A stretch of DNA of 64,000 nt from Pseudoalteromonas sp. N1230-9 (GCF_032716425.1 NZ_CP090419.1:1165001-1229000); one strand, 5' to 3'. Positions 18,937-28,192 are shown, counted from the stretch's first letter. Numbers and translations are program-made. Notes: generated by a model from the sequence alone, not told the origin.

Positions 18937-20493
18937 ATGCGTTTAGATATTCACTGTGCCGACCGAATTGGTATCGCCCAAGAGATTCTCAATATTTTGG
19001 TTAGTTATCAGGTTGATTTAAAAGGTATCGAAGTAGATTCGGTTAATTGCCGAATGTATGTCAGTTTCCCGCCAATAGAGTTTGAGCAATTTCAAAAGAT
19101 TATGCCATCAATTCGATTAATTGATGGTGTGAAGGATGTCCGAACAACCGCATTTTTGCCTTCTGAGCGTGAGCACAACGAGTTAAACACATTATTAAGA
19201 GCCTTGCCAGATGGCGTCATTTCGATTGATGCCAAAGGGTGGGTGCGCTTATGTAATGATGCTGCGTGTCGTGACTTACAGTTGTCTGAAAATGAAGTGA
19301 TTGGCGCAAACATCAATAACTTATTGAAAGGATTTAACTTTACACGTTGGCTTGAGGGCAAAGAAGTGCTTGGCCAAACAACGCGTGTAGAAGTTGCAGG
19401 TGAAGATTTTATTGCTGATATATTACCTATTTCTGTTCCACAAGGAGCTGAGGGTGATGTACTTGCCGGTGCGGTTATAAATATTAAGTCTCAAAGTCGT
19501 TTAGGCCAGCAGGTGAGTGCGTTTCGACGTTATGGTCAAGAAAGCTTTGCGACTATTCATAATTTTAGTACTGCTATGCGTCGTGTGGTTAGAGAAGCAC
19601 GCAAGATGGCACAACTTGAAGCGCCGATATTAATTACCGGTGAAACAGGCACAGGTAAAGAGTTGTTGGCACGTGCTTGTCACTATGCATCTAATCGCTC
19701 GGTTAAACCTTTTATTGCTTTATCCTGTGCATCTTTACCAGATGATGTCGCTGAGTCTGAGCTCTTTGGTTACGCTGGCTATGAAGAAAATGCAGCCCCT
19801 AAGCGTGGTGTTTTAGAACAGGCTGATGGCGGCACGGTATTTTTAGATGAAGTTGGCGAGATGTCGACGCAACTACAAACGAAATTACTTCGCTTTTTAC
19901 AAGACGGTACTTTTCGCAAAGTGGGCGACGAGAACGAAGTAAAAGTAAACGTGCGTATTATTGCAGCGACACAAAAAGATTTACCAGCCATGGTACAAGA
20001 GGGCACATTTAGAGAAGATCTTTATTACCGAATCAATGTGCTAACTCTTGAGATAGCGCCACTTCGTGATAGAAAGGCGGATGTAGGACCATTGGCTGAG
20101 CACTTTATTCAAAAATATGCACAGCAAAATGGCCACTCAGTGCCTGTATTATCGGATGATTGTTTAAGCTTTTTGCAAGACTACCCATGGCCTGGCAATG
20201 TGCGTCAGTTAGAAAATGCGATTTATCGTGCAGTCTCGTTGTTAGATGATAACGAACTTAGAATTGAGCATTTGCAGCTGCCTACATTCACCCACGACCT
20301 AGGCTATTTGGAGTCAGACTTTGAAGGTACCTTAGATCAAGCTGTTAAACGCTTTGAGGCCACATTATTGCGAAAGTTATACCCTGCTTATCCAAGCTCC
20401 CGTCAGTTGGCTAAACGCTTAGGTCTGAGTCATACTGCGGTTGCTAATAAGCTAAGAGATTACGGCATAAATCGTAAGACCGTAAAGGTCTAA
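18937..20493 (+). CDS. tyrR: TyrR/PhhR-type transcriptional regulator
   Basis: A 518-residue regulator of aromatic amino acid genes. Domain order: ACT domain (residues 1-75, MRLDIHCADRIGIAQEIL), PAS domain (about 80-190), sigma-54-type AAA+ domain (about 205-430) with Walker A GETGTGKE at 235-242, and a TyrR helix-turn-helix (about 478-512, SRQLAKRLGLSHTAVANKL). The GAFTGA loop that contacts sigma-54 is replaced by GYAGYEENA, as in TyrR proteins that work with sigma-70. It stands alone between bcsG and a terminator, with no aromatic genes beside it. Confidence 0.92.
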   Translation: MRLDIHCADRIGIAQEILNILVSYQVDLKGIEVDSVNCRMYVSFPPIEFEQFQKIMPSIRLIDGVKDVRTTAFLPSEREHNELNTLLRALPDGVISIDAKGWVRLCNDAACRDLQLSENEVIGANINNLLKGFNFTRWLEGKEVLGQTTRVEVAGEDFIADILPISVPQGAEGDVLAGAVINIKSQSRLGQQVSAFRRYGQESFATIHNFSTAMRRVVREARKMAQLEAPILITGETGTGKELLARACHYASNRSVKPFIALSCASLPDDVAESELFGYAGYEENAAPKRGVLEQADGGTVFLDEVGEMSTQLQTKLLRFLQDGTFRKVGDENEVKVNVRIIAATQKDLPAMVQEGTFREDLYYRINVLTLEIAPLRDRKADVGPLAEHFIQKYAQQNGHSVPVLSDDCLSFLQDYPWPGNVRQLENAIYRAVSLLDDNELRIEHLQLPTFTHDLGYLESDFEGTLDQAVKRFEATLLRKLYPAYPSSRQLAKRLGLSHTAVANKLRDYGINRKTVKV

Positions 20494-20538
20494 TAGCAAT
20501 TTCAATATTATTAAATAAATTGGTATATGGAGAAAATC

Positions 20539-20570
20539 AGCAAGCTGCATTAATTGCGGCTTGCTTTTAA
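20539..20570 (+). terminator. Terminator after tyrR
   Basis: 10-bp stem AGCAAGCTGC / GCGGCTTGCT (one G-U pair, 7-nt loop) followed by TTT. It also faces the convergent leftward gene ending at 20574. Confidence 0.75.
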
Positions 20571-20573
20571 GCC

Positions 20574-21062
20574 TTATTGTTTTGTGCCCATATCCTTGGT
20601 TACACCATCAAGAACAAGGTTACTGATGCCATTATCGTCAAATTTAATGACGATGCTGATGTTATTACGGGCGAAGAAATAGTCGCGGTTGTCTAAACTA
20701 ATAACATAGTTTCCTTTCACTGAATCAGTAAAGTCACGTTTTTTAAGCGTCAGTGTGTGCTCACCAATTTGCCAATTAAACCCTTCAAAAAAGCCGTTAT
20801 TAAACTCTTGAACCCATATCTGTTTTTCATCTTTACTTAATGTAATCGCTACCGAGTAAGATTCAGGGAGTGGCATATCATAAGTTTTGTTGCCAATAGT
20901 GAACTTTTCAGTATTTTGTTGCCATGCAAAGCCAAATTCAAACGCTTTTTCTACGCCGGTTGGATAGCTTAATACGCCTTGCCCTTTGTAGCTAAAATCT
21001 GCAAAAGCTAAGTGAGAGAATAAGCTTGTCGCCATTAGGAACACTAAATTTAACAATTTCAT
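20574..21062 (-). CDS. Secreted protein of unknown function
   Basis: 162 residues with a clear signal peptide (MKLLNLVFLMATSLFSHLAFA) and a mature part rich in short beta-like stretches (GQGVLSYPTGVEKAFEFGFAWQQ, VKGNYVISLDNRDYFFARN). No Cys pair or catalytic motif is evident. I do not recognise the family. It probably sits in the periplasm. It is monocistronic, convergent with tyrR and divergent from the thioesterase-like gene. Confidence 0.75.
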   Translation of the reverse strand: MKLLNLVFLMATSLFSHLAFADFSYKGQGVLSYPTGVEKAFEFGFAWQQNTEKFTIGNKTYDMPLPESYSVAITLSKDEKQIWVQEFNNGFFEGFNWQIGEHTLTLKKRDFTDSVKGNYVISLDNRDYFFARNNISIVIKFDDNGISNLVLDGVTKDMGTKQ

Positions 21063-21171
21063 TAGACTATTCTTTTTTTATACTAATTTATGCACAGATT
21101 AGAGCAGAATATTCGCCATAGCAATATGCTGTGATACACTTTGGTTATTATCAACTGGTTAGACCTTTACC

Positions 21172-21702
21172 GTGAATCTCTACTTTCGACTTATCTTATT
21201 ATTTTTTAAAATTAAACGTAATCGTGATTACCAACAATTACTCGATACAATTGATATTGATTTCAAAGCTTTACCGAGCGATTGTGATATCAATTTTCAC
21301 CTAACTAATTCACGTTACTTGGCAATGATGGATATAGCTCGCACTTGGATGACTGAGCGTGTGGGTTTATTAAAACACATAATGAAACGCCGTTGGTTCC
21401 CAATCGTTAATGCCACAGCCATCACATACATTCGTGATATTAAGCCAATGCAAAAGTACACTGTGAGTACTCGCTTAGTTGGCTGGGATCACAAATACTT
21501 TTATATCGAACAAAAGTTTCATTCGGATAGAGGTTTACATGCAATTGCTTATGTACGCGGCGTTTTTAAACGAAAAAAAGGTGTAGTCAGTGTTGAAGAA
21601 ATGCTTGAAGTTGCTGGCTTTAAAGGGGTTGCACCTATTTTGCCTGCCGAGGTTATGCACTGGAAAGAAATGCTAGAACAGAAAAAGTTAACCAATAAAT
21701 AA
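21172..21702 (+). CDS. Thioesterase-like (hotdog-fold) protein
   Basis: 176 residues. The segment PSDCDINFHLTNSRYLAMMDIAR (about residues 36-58) resembles the 4HBT/THEM6-type acyl-CoA thioesterase signature, where D-N-H-x-N-x-x-Y-L is usual. The rest (TAITYIRDIKPMQKYTVSTRLVGWDHKYFYIEQKF) fits the central hotdog beta sheet. A hydrophobic and basic N-terminus may bind membrane. Start is GTG with no obvious Shine-Dalgarno. The substrate is unknown. Function is inferred from motif similarity only. Confidence 0.75.
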   Translation: MNLYFRLILLFFKIKRNRDYQQLLDTIDIDFKALPSDCDINFHLTNSRYLAMMDIARTWMTERVGLLKHIMKRRWFPIVNATAITYIRDIKPMQKYTVSTRLVGWDHKYFYIEQKFHSDRGLHAIAYVRGVFKRKKGVVSVEEMLEVAGFKGVAPILPAEVMHWKEMLEQKKLTNK

Positions 21703-21726
21703 AAAAAGGCCGTAAAGGCCTTTTTT
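21701..21726. terminator. Bidirectional terminator between thioesterase-like gene and ompW
   Basis: AAAAAAGGCC, 5-nt loop, GGCCTTTTTT: T runs on both strands, placed between two convergent stops. Confidence 0.85.
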
Positions 21727-21756
21727 GTGCGTATGGGCTTTTATACCAATTGAAAG

Positions 21757-22410
21757 TTAGAATTTGTATTTAACGCCAAACATAGCTACAACAGGGTCGA
21801 TTTCGACAGTTGATGTAAGAGCTTTTGCGCCATTAGCATAAACAGTTGCATCTGTATCAATATCAATTAATGCAACCATGCCATGTAGACCCCAATTCTC
21901 GCTCATCATGTAGTTGAAGCCCGCTTGAGCTGCAAAACCAAATGAGTCGTCTAGTTTCACTTCAACATCATCAGTACCTAGCGTTGCTTTTAAAGCTGCT
22001 GATGGTTGCTCATCAAAGAAAGTCGTATAGTTAATACCTACACCAATAAATGGGCGGAACTTATAAGTTGAGTCCAAAAAGTGGTACTGCGCAATTAAAG
22101 AAGGTGGTAGCTGCTTGATGTCTGCAATTTTGTTACCAGCAAGACCGCCAGTACCTTGGATGTCGTGACTAAATGGTGTTGCAGCAACTAATTCAAGTAC
22201 CCAATTATCATCAAATGCATAGTCGATGGTAAGGCCTAATTGTGTATTATCATCGCCACGTAAACCTAATGTTGGTGCTTCGTTGATTTTTGAGCTGTCG
22301 TTATCTGGGTTTACATTAATCGCACCCACATTAACGCTTAAATTTGCGTTTGCAACAGGAGAGAGTGCTAATAATGAAGTCAGTAATGCAATGCTTAATT
22401 TAGTTTTCAT
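21757..22410 (-). CDS. ompW: OmpW-family outer-membrane protein
   Basis: About 217 residues: signal peptide MKTKLSIALLTSLLALSPVANA, then an eight-stranded beta barrel ending in F (VAMFGVKYKF), the usual outer-membrane C-terminus. OmpW signatures include the early LSVNVGAINVNPD segment, NWVLELVAATPFSHDI and FRPFIGVGINYTTFFDE. OmpW proteins form a narrow hydrophobic pore linked to stress and anaerobic adaptation. I use the inner ATG at 22410 because GGAG sits 8 nt before it; an ATG four codons upstream contains that same sequence. An FNR-like box precedes the gene. Confidence 0.9.
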   Translation of the reverse strand: MKTKLSIALLTSLLALSPVANANLSVNVGAINVNPDNDSSKINEAPTLGLRGDDNTQLGLTIDYAFDDNWVLELVAATPFSHDIQGTGGLAGNKIADIKQLPPSLIAQYHFLDSTYKFRPFIGVGINYTTFFDEQPSAALKATLGTDDVEVKLDDSFGFAAQAGFNYMMSENWGLHGMVALIDIDTDATVYANGAKALTSTVEIDPVVAMFGVKYKF

Positions 22411-22478
22411 GCTGTTCTCCACGAACTACTTGTCTTGTTTGGTTGAGGCTATTATTACCGAGCTTGGCAAGACAAAAC

Positions 22479-22492
22479 CTGTTCTAGATCAA
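22479..22492 (-). promoter_or_regulatory. FNR-like box upstream of ompW
   Basis: Minus-strand TTGATCTAGAACAG, against consensus TTGAT-N4-ATCAA (2 mismatches). A -10-like TAATAAT lies at 22451-22457 on the minus strand; the start it predicts (about 22444) puts the box centre near -41.5, the class II activator position. Confidence 0.55.
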
Positions 22493-22642
22493 AGTTTCAA
22501 AAATGTTTGAATAAAGTGAAGCTATTTTTTGATTTAGATTAAGTTTTTAATTAGGTACATAGAAAAAAGATTGACTCGAGTTCACTTTAAACTCAGGCAG
22601 GTCTGTTACAATAAAATGCGTATAAAATTCTAGGTGTGTTTA

Positions 22643-24061
22643 ATGACAGATACTCAACATTTATTTCTTCATGGTTCGATAGCAAAAGCACTGTTGAAAT
22701 TGGGTATCCCGATCATCTTAATCAATATTTTACAATCTGCTTATCAGCTTACAGATGCTTTTTGGGTTGGACGACTAGGCGCCGATCAAGTCGCCGCAGT
22801 GTCTGTGAGCATGCCTGTCACATTTTTAGTTATAGCTATCGGTTCAGGTCTTGCAATGGCGGGGGCTATTTTATCCGCTCAGTATATGGGAGCAGGCTTA
22901 CAGGATAAGGTGAATCACGTTGCCGCACAAACAATGTTGATGGTCACAGTCACTGCAACAGTGTTAGGTTTGATTGGTTATTTTCTGTCCCCATATTTTT
23001 TAGTGTTACTTGGTGTTGAACAGGCTGTTTATGGCGATGCCTTGAAGTTTATGCATGTCTCTTTTATTGGGGTTGTTTTTGTATTCATTTACGCAATGTT
23101 TCAAGCGTTAATGCGAGGAATCGGCCAAACTAAAATTCCGCTTATTATTGTTAGTGGCACTGTATTACTTAATTTTGCCCTTGATCCATTGTTGATTTTT
23201 GGCTGGGGCCATTTTTCAGGATTTGGGGTGATGGGGGCTGCATTAGCAACACTTATTACCCAGAGTCTTGCGGCACTAATTGGCGTATGGGTCTTTTTGC
23301 GGGGCCGTCATGGTATTCAATTAAAGCTGTCGAGCTTTAAGCCTGACTGGCAATATATGAAACAAGCCTTCTTGTTAGGGGCTCCAGGCTCCGTTGAGTT
23401 ATCAGCACGGGCATTTGGGCTGATAATCATGTCATTTTTGGTTGCCAGCTTTGGCACCTATACATTGGCCTCTTATGGGGTTGGTTCGAATATTTTGCAA
23501 ATGGTGATGATCCCCGCAATGGGGTTGTCGATGGCGGTGTCTACTTTGGTAGGTCAAAACATGGGAGCTGGAAATCCAGAGCGAGCAGCGCAAATAACTC
23601 GACTTGCTTGTATATGGGGCTTAACTGGGTTGTCGCTGGTGGGAGGAATTGCTTATTTATTTGCTGAATATTTAGTTGCCTTTTTCATTCCTGATGATCC
23701 GTCTGTCATTCAAGGTGGCGCTGAGTTCATTCGTAAAATGTGTTTAACTTGGGGCGGGATCGGAGTGCAACTTTGTGTTGTTGCAACCTTTCGAGCATCA
23801 GGAAATATGCTCAATGCAATGATAGTTTCTTTGTTAGCGCAGTGTGTTATTCAGTTCCCAGCTGCGTATATTTTATCAAAACATACGGCGCTTGGTCCAC
23901 AAGGTATCTGGTACTCGTTTGCTCTAACGAATGTACTTGTGGCACTCATAACCTATGCATGGTTCTCAACAGGACGTTGGCAACGTACAAAATTAACAAA
24001 AGAAGATAAAGATATTGCTAAAGTGACGCAAGAGACCTTAATCGAAGAAGGAAATCATTAA
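22643..24061 (+). CDS. MATE-family multidrug/toxin efflux transporter
   Basis: About 472 residues with roughly 12 membrane helices in two homologous halves, as in NorM/DinF-type antiporters. Typical segments: TDAFWVGRLGADQVAAVSVSMP (about residues 33-54), FQALMRGIGQTKIP and, in the second half, ASYGVGSNILQMVMIPAMGLS plus GQNMGAGNPERA. These pumps export cationic compounds with sodium or proton exchange; the substrate cannot be told. ATG at 22643 is preferred over GTG at 22634 because AGG precedes it by 8 nt. Confidence 0.9.
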   Translation: MTDTQHLFLHGSIAKALLKLGIPIILINILQSAYQLTDAFWVGRLGADQVAAVSVSMPVTFLVIAIGSGLAMAGAILSAQYMGAGLQDKVNHVAAQTMLMVTVTATVLGLIGYFLSPYFLVLLGVEQAVYGDALKFMHVSFIGVVFVFIYAMFQALMRGIGQTKIPLIIVSGTVLLNFALDPLLIFGWGHFSGFGVMGAALATLITQSLAALIGVWVFLRGRHGIQLKLSSFKPDWQYMKQAFLLGAPGSVELSARAFGLIIMSFLVASFGTYTLASYGVGSNILQMVMIPAMGLSMAVSTLVGQNMGAGNPERAAQITRLACIWGLTGLSLVGGIAYLFAEYLVAFFIPDDPSVIQGGAEFIRKMCLTWGGIGVQLCVVATFRASGNMLNAMIVSLLAQCVIQFPAAYILSKHTALGPQGIWYSFALTNVLVALITYAWFSTGRWQRTKLTKEDKDIAKVTQETLIEEGNH

Positions 24062-24131
24062 TTTAATCTTCACACTGTAGTCATAATTTCGAGTTGTAAT
24101 AATCCTATATAGTGAAAAAACTGGGGTTATT

Positions 24132-25298
24132 ATGAGTACAGAGCTCGCGCCAAAGTTACAGCCACACAGCGATGTGGTTAAAGCATTACAAACATTAATC
24201 CAATTTAAGTCAGTCACTCCCCAACAGGCAGGGGCGATTGATTGGATTGCAACAAAGCTGACTCAGCTTGGGTTCGAGTGTGAGGTGTTTACTTTCAACC
24301 AAGTCACTAATTTAATTGCTAAAGTTTCATTTGGTAACGGCCCTGTGGTGGCGTTTTCAGGGCATATTGATGTAGTGCCGGCAGCCGAAGGAGATTGGCG
24401 AGTTGCTCCTTTTTCTGGTCACGTTGTTGATGGTGCTGTGTATGGTCGTGGTGCTGCTGATATGAAAGGCGGTGTGGCGGCTATGCTATGCGCTACAGAA
24501 AAGCTTGTTACTCAAAGCGAGAATAAGCAAGGAACCTTCTATTGGCTAATTACTTCTGATGAAGAAGGGGAGGCTGAATATGGATCGTTGCTTATCGCTG
24601 AGCGATTAGCAAAACAAGGTATAGTGCTCGATGGTTGCTTAGTGGGTGAGCCAACAAGTCACCTTCATGTTGGGGATACGATTAAGAATGGTCGTCGTGG
24701 TGCTTTATCGGCACGTTTATCAATCCAAGGTAAAGCAGGGCATGTCGCTTACCCAGATAATACCGTCAATGCTGCACACTTAAGCGCAGAAGTCGTCAAA
24801 CGATTAACTGCAATTTGCTGGCACAAAGATGAAGCTAGCTCGGCGACCACTCTCCAAGTCACCGGTATCAACATTGCGAACGTAGTCGATAATTTAGTAC
24901 CCGCCAGATGTGAGTTGACTTTTAATGTACGCTATAGTCATGGTTATAAAAGCACTGATGTGAAAAAAGAAATTCAATTTGCGCTGGCAGATCTTGCCGA
25001 TACGATAAAAATTCAATGGGAGCGTCCTTGTGAGTCTTATTACACCGCTTATCAATCACAAGATTGCTTGTTGAATAAACTGGAACAAGCTGTGCTTGAA
25101 GTCACAGGTAACTTTCCATTACTCAGTACCAGTGGTGGCACATCGGATGGTCGATTTTTTGCTAATGAGCACACACAAGTTATAGAGTGTGGTGTTTGTA
25201 ACAACACAATTCACCAAGTCAATGAACATGTTCCCATTATTGATTTACTGTGTATTGAAAAAATTTATTACGCAGCGCTTCGCAATATTTTTAGCTGA
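24132..25298 (+). CDS. dapE: Succinyl-diaminopimelate desuccinylase (M20 metallohydrolase)
   Basis: 388 residues. DapE releases succinate from N-succinyl-LL-diaminopimelate in lysine and peptidoglycan precursor synthesis. Di-zinc ligands of the M20 family are visible: H78 in GHIDVVP, D110 in GRGAADMKGG, catalytic E144-E145 in TSDEEGEAE, E173 in GEPTS, and a late His in NTIHQVNE. DapE-type features IKNGRRGALS and STSGGTSDGRF support it over ArgE. Upstream GGGG gives a usable ribosome site. No other dap gene is adjacent, and it ends at a strong hairpin. Confidence 0.88.
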   Translation: MSTELAPKLQPHSDVVKALQTLIQFKSVTPQQAGAIDWIATKLTQLGFECEVFTFNQVTNLIAKVSFGNGPVVAFSGHIDVVPAAEGDWRVAPFSGHVVDGAVYGRGAADMKGGVAAMLCATEKLVTQSENKQGTFYWLITSDEEGEAEYGSLLIAERLAKQGIVLDGCLVGEPTSHLHVGDTIKNGRRGALSARLSIQGKAGHVAYPDNTVNAAHLSAEVVKRLTAICWHKDEASSATTLQVTGINIANVVDNLVPARCELTFNVRYSHGYKSTDVKKEIQFALADLADTIKIQWERPCESYYTAYQSQDCLLNKLEQAVLEVTGNFPLLSTSGGTSDGRFFANEHTQVIECGVCNNTIHQVNEHVPIIDLLCIEKIYYAALRNIFS

Positions 25299-25311
25299 AG
25301 ACTCATTTTTT

Positions 25312-25352
25312 AAAACAAAGAAGTCGACAATAAATGCCGACTTCTTTGTTTT
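25312..25352. terminator. Bidirectional terminator between dapE and olsF
   Basis: Perfect 15-bp stem (AAAACAAAGAAGTCG and its complement) with an 11-nt loop and T-rich tails both ways; it serves two convergent genes. Confidence 0.85.
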
Positions 25353-25374
25353 TATAATATGGTAGGCATTACTT

Positions 25375-27090
25375 TTAGCGTGATTGACCTAAGTATCGCT
25401 TGGCCTTACTAGGTTTTACTTTGTCTAAATCAACGAGCACTAAACCATCAATACAATTATTAAATTCAGGGTCGATACTAAAACTTAGAAACTGTACGCC
25501 ACCTGCTTCACAAAGCTCGGTGTATTGTTTGAACAAGGTCGGGACTTGTGCGCCAATATTGGCGAGCACATGTTTTAACTCAACAAAGTCCTCTTTAATA
25601 TCATTACCCGTAAATAGCTGATCACATTGCTCTTTTTGTTGTTCGGTATGACGAAATTCATTATTAGGAATCGCCAATAGTTGCTCTGCACCATAATAAT
25701 GCTGGTAATAATGAACCAGTAGCGATTTTGCTTGCTCGGGGAGTGCGTTTGACACACTTACTGCACCAAATAAATAACGGTATTGTGGGTAGCGATTCAC
25801 AAATGCACCAATGCCGAACCATAAATAATCAAGGCTTTTTCTACCCCAGTATTTTGGTTGTACGAAGCTACGGCCAAGTTCAATGCCTTTTTCAAAATAA
25901 GGTGCCATGTCATCGCTGTAGTTAAATAGGCTGTCAGTGTATAGACCTTTGCGGCCATGTTTCTCAATGATGTCTTGTGCGCAGGCGAGTCTATATGCAC
26001 CCACTAATTCAAGCTGCTTTGCATCCCATAAAACAAGATGCTGATAATCCATGTCGTATTTATCTATATCTCGACGTTTACCACTGCCTTCTCCAACTGC
26101 CCGAAAAGCAATTTCGCGCAGTCGTCCTAGCTCACGGAAAATCGGCGAGCTACCACAGTATTGATATAAGTAAATTTTCATACCATCAGAGGTTTCACCC
26201 AATAATTCACACTCTTCGATGGCTTTTTTTAAGTCTTTTGTTGCTTCTGGACTTGCGATAGGTGTTTGAGTTTTCAAAGGCAGCGGTTTTTTAGTGACAA
26301 GTCGATATAATTGCTTTCTTATTAGCTGCGCGATTTCTTTATCTTTTAAGTTTTCAATTAAATATGATTCAGGTGGAATTGAAGCACCAATTTCAAACTC
26401 TAATGATTTTTGACGCTGCTTGAACATTTCTTTTACTAACAACAAACTCGCTAACGGTTTATAGATCATTGAAGTACCGTAAAACAAAGGGCTATTTTTC
26501 GCTTTAATGTAAATCGGCAAAATAGGAGCGTTGGCTTTTTTGGCCATGCGTAAAAAGCCACTGTTCCACTTACAGTCCTTAATTCCTGTGGGGCTTAAGC
26601 GAGACACTTCGCCTGCTGGGAAAATTAATAGCGCTCCATCCGACTTTAAATGCTGTTGAATATTAGCCAGTTCTTTCTTTTTACTGGTGCCAGAAAGGTT
26701 ATCAACAGGGAGTAGTAAAGAGTGCATAGGGGTGATAGACATCAGCATGCGGTTAGCAACCACTTTTAAATCTGGTCGCACACTAGATAAAACCTTAACT
26801 AATGCTAATGCATCGAGTGAGCCAATAGGGTGATTTGCCACAATAACGACGTTACCCTCACTGGGAATGTGTTCTATTTGCTTTGGCTTGTAGCGTGTGT
26901 CAAAGTCTAGCTCATCAAGAACCTGCTCAACAAATTCAAGTCCTTGTAGGTGTGGGTATGCATCACCAAAGGCAACAAATTCCTGCTCGTGTAGCAAGTA
27001 ACCGAGGCCTTTTTTAACTAAGCCTTTTACTTTTGGTGAATTTTCTAACTGTGGTAAATTTGCTTCTATTACTTTATCGACACTGATCAT
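25375..27090 (-). CDS. olsF: Bifunctional acyltransferase, OlsF-like ornithine lipid synthase
   Basis: About 571 residues with two domains. The N-terminal PlsC/OlsA-like acyltransferase has the NHPIGSLD block (N86-D93) and LIFPAGEVSR. The C-terminal domain (about 300-560) resembles OlsB/hemolysin-type N-acyltransferases, with ELGRLREIAFRAVGEGSGKRRDIDKYD and ELGRSFVQPKYW. Fused OlsF proteins (Serratia, Vibrio) make ornithine lipid by adding both acyl chains to ornithine. Start at 27090 is chosen for GAGG 5 nt upstream. Amino acid specificity (ornithine or another) is inferred. Monocistronic. Confidence 0.8.
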   Translation of the reverse strand: MISVDKVIEANLPQLENSPKVKGLVKKGLGYLLHEQEFVAFGDAYPHLQGLEFVEQVLDELDFDTRYKPKQIEHIPSEGNVVIVANHPIGSLDALALVKVLSSVRPDLKVVANRMLMSITPMHSLLLPVDNLSGTSKKKELANIQQHLKSDGALLIFPAGEVSRLSPTGIKDCKWNSGFLRMAKKANAPILPIYIKAKNSPLFYGTSMIYKPLASLLLVKEMFKQRQKSLEFEIGASIPPESYLIENLKDKEIAQLIRKQLYRLVTKKPLPLKTQTPIASPEATKDLKKAIEECELLGETSDGMKIYLYQYCGSSPIFRELGRLREIAFRAVGEGSGKRRDIDKYDMDYQHLVLWDAKQLELVGAYRLACAQDIIEKHGRKGLYTDSLFNYSDDMAPYFEKGIELGRSFVQPKYWGRKSLDYLWFGIGAFVNRYPQYRYLFGAVSVSNALPEQAKSLLVHYYQHYYGAEQLLAIPNNEFRHTEQQKEQCDQLFTGNDIKEDFVELKHVLANIGAQVPTLFKQYTELCEAGGVQFLSFSIDPEFNNCIDGLVLVDLDKVKPSKAKRYLGQSR

Positions 27091-27143
27091 ACAAACCTCA
27101 AACATAAACGCATTCAGCGATGAGGTTAGAGTAAGAGTTCGCT

Positions 27144-27161
27144 GTGACAGTTAGGTTGCAG
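27144..27161 (-). promoter_or_regulatory. Possible Pho box upstream of olsF
   Basis: Minus strand CTGCAAC-CTAA-CTGTCAC, two 7-mers 11 bp apart as in Pho boxes (CTGTCAT-N4-CTGTCAT). The second half fits well, the first poorly. It sits about 55-70 bp before the olsF start. Weak by itself. Confidence 0.3.
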
Positions 27162-27215
27162 TTGTGTGACTTTTTAAAGAGCGCTTAGAGAGCGGTTCAA
27201 AATATGGAGAATACA

Positions 27216-28136
27216 ATGATTTTACTTGTTGCTGTAACAGGTCGAGATTGCAGCCAATTAATTGCTCGATTACAAGCGTTATTACCTGAGGTTGATGTGC
27301 AGCTTTGGTCTGAGTGTTCCAACTATGAAGCAGTAGAGTTTGTGCTGGCGTGGAATGCACCGGCTGATTTATGGCCTAAGCTGGTAAATTTAAAAGCAGT
27401 GTCTTCATTTGGGGCAGGTGTCGATAGCATCGATTTGTCAGCGATAGCCGCGCATGTTCCCGTTGTTAGAATTGTTGATGATAATCTTGCAAATGATATG
27501 GCAGAGTACGTGTTGACTCATGTATTGGCACACAAGCTTAGGCTCAAAGAATATTATTTAAAACAATCAGCTTGCACTTGGAAGCCAAAGCGCGCGTATG
27601 CACATCAACATGTGGGTCTTTTAGGCTTCGGCGAGCTAGGCAAGGCGGCAGCGATGAAGTTAGTAGCAAATGGCTTTAAAGTGAGTGCATGGTCAAATAG
27701 TGAAAAGCAGCACCCAGAGGTTAGCTGCTATCACACACAGCAAGGGCTTAATGAGATGCTTCCTTTGGTTGACTATCTAGTATGTTTATTACCATTGAAT
27801 CAGCACACAGCGGGTATTATTAATGAAGCGCTATTAACGATGTTACCTCCTCATGCGGTTGTCATTAATGTGGCAAGAGGTAAGCATGTTATTGATACAG
27901 ATTTAATTTCGGCGCTAGATAGCAATAAAATACGTGCAGCCACACTGGATGTATTCACTGAAGAACCTCTAGATAAAGACCATCCATACTGGTCTCATGA
28001 CAAGATTACGTTAACGCCCCATTGCGCTGCTTTATCTGATATTAATAGTGTAGTTGAACAAATTTCAGCTAATGTTAAACGATTAGTTTGTGGGGAAGAG
28101 CTAATTAATAAGGTTGATAGAACAAAAGGTTATTGA
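27216..28136 (+). CDS. D-2-hydroxyacid dehydrogenase, GhrA-like glyoxylate/hydroxypyruvate reductase
   Basis: 306 residues. An NAD(P) Rossmann domain sits inside the catalytic domain: VGLLGFGELG (133-142). Active-site residues of the family are visible: R221 in NVARGKHV, Glu near 249-250 in DVFTEEPL and H269 in LTPHCAA. The short substrate domain (SSFGAGVDSID) fits the GhrA subgroup, which reduces glyoxylate and hydroxypyruvate; the substrate is inferred. The ATG at 27216 is favoured by GGAG 6 nt before it over the ATG at 27204. It diverges from olsF. Confidence 0.85.
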   Translation: MILLVAVTGRDCSQLIARLQALLPEVDVQLWSECSNYEAVEFVLAWNAPADLWPKLVNLKAVSSFGAGVDSIDLSAIAAHVPVVRIVDDNLANDMAEYVLTHVLAHKLRLKEYYLKQSACTWKPKRAYAHQHVGLLGFGELGKAAAMKLVANGFKVSAWSNSEKQHPEVSCYHTQQGLNEMLPLVDYLVCLLPLNQHTAGIINEALLTMLPPHAVVINVARGKHVIDTDLISALDSNKIRAATLDVFTEEPLDKDHPYWSHDKITLTPHCAALSDINSVVEQISANVKRLVCGEELINKVDRTKGY

Positions 28137-28164
28137 CAAAGTGTGAATTAATTCGTTAAACGCC

Positions 28165-28192
28165 TTGTTAACATCTGTAACTTTGCTATGCT
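28165..28192 (+). promoter_or_regulatory. Sigma-70-like promoter before the 44-residue ORF
   Basis: TTGTTA, 16-bp spacer, TATGCT, about 37 bp upstream of the small ORF start. Confidence 0.5.

Noticed and set aside
19092..20006. Antisense frames within tyrR
   Set aside because: Low-complexity, Ser/Thr/Pro-rich shadow translations of a strongly coding strand.
24062..24131. Lysine riboswitch before dapE
   Set aside because: The gap is only 70 bp, too short for that riboswitch, and no conserved folds are seen.
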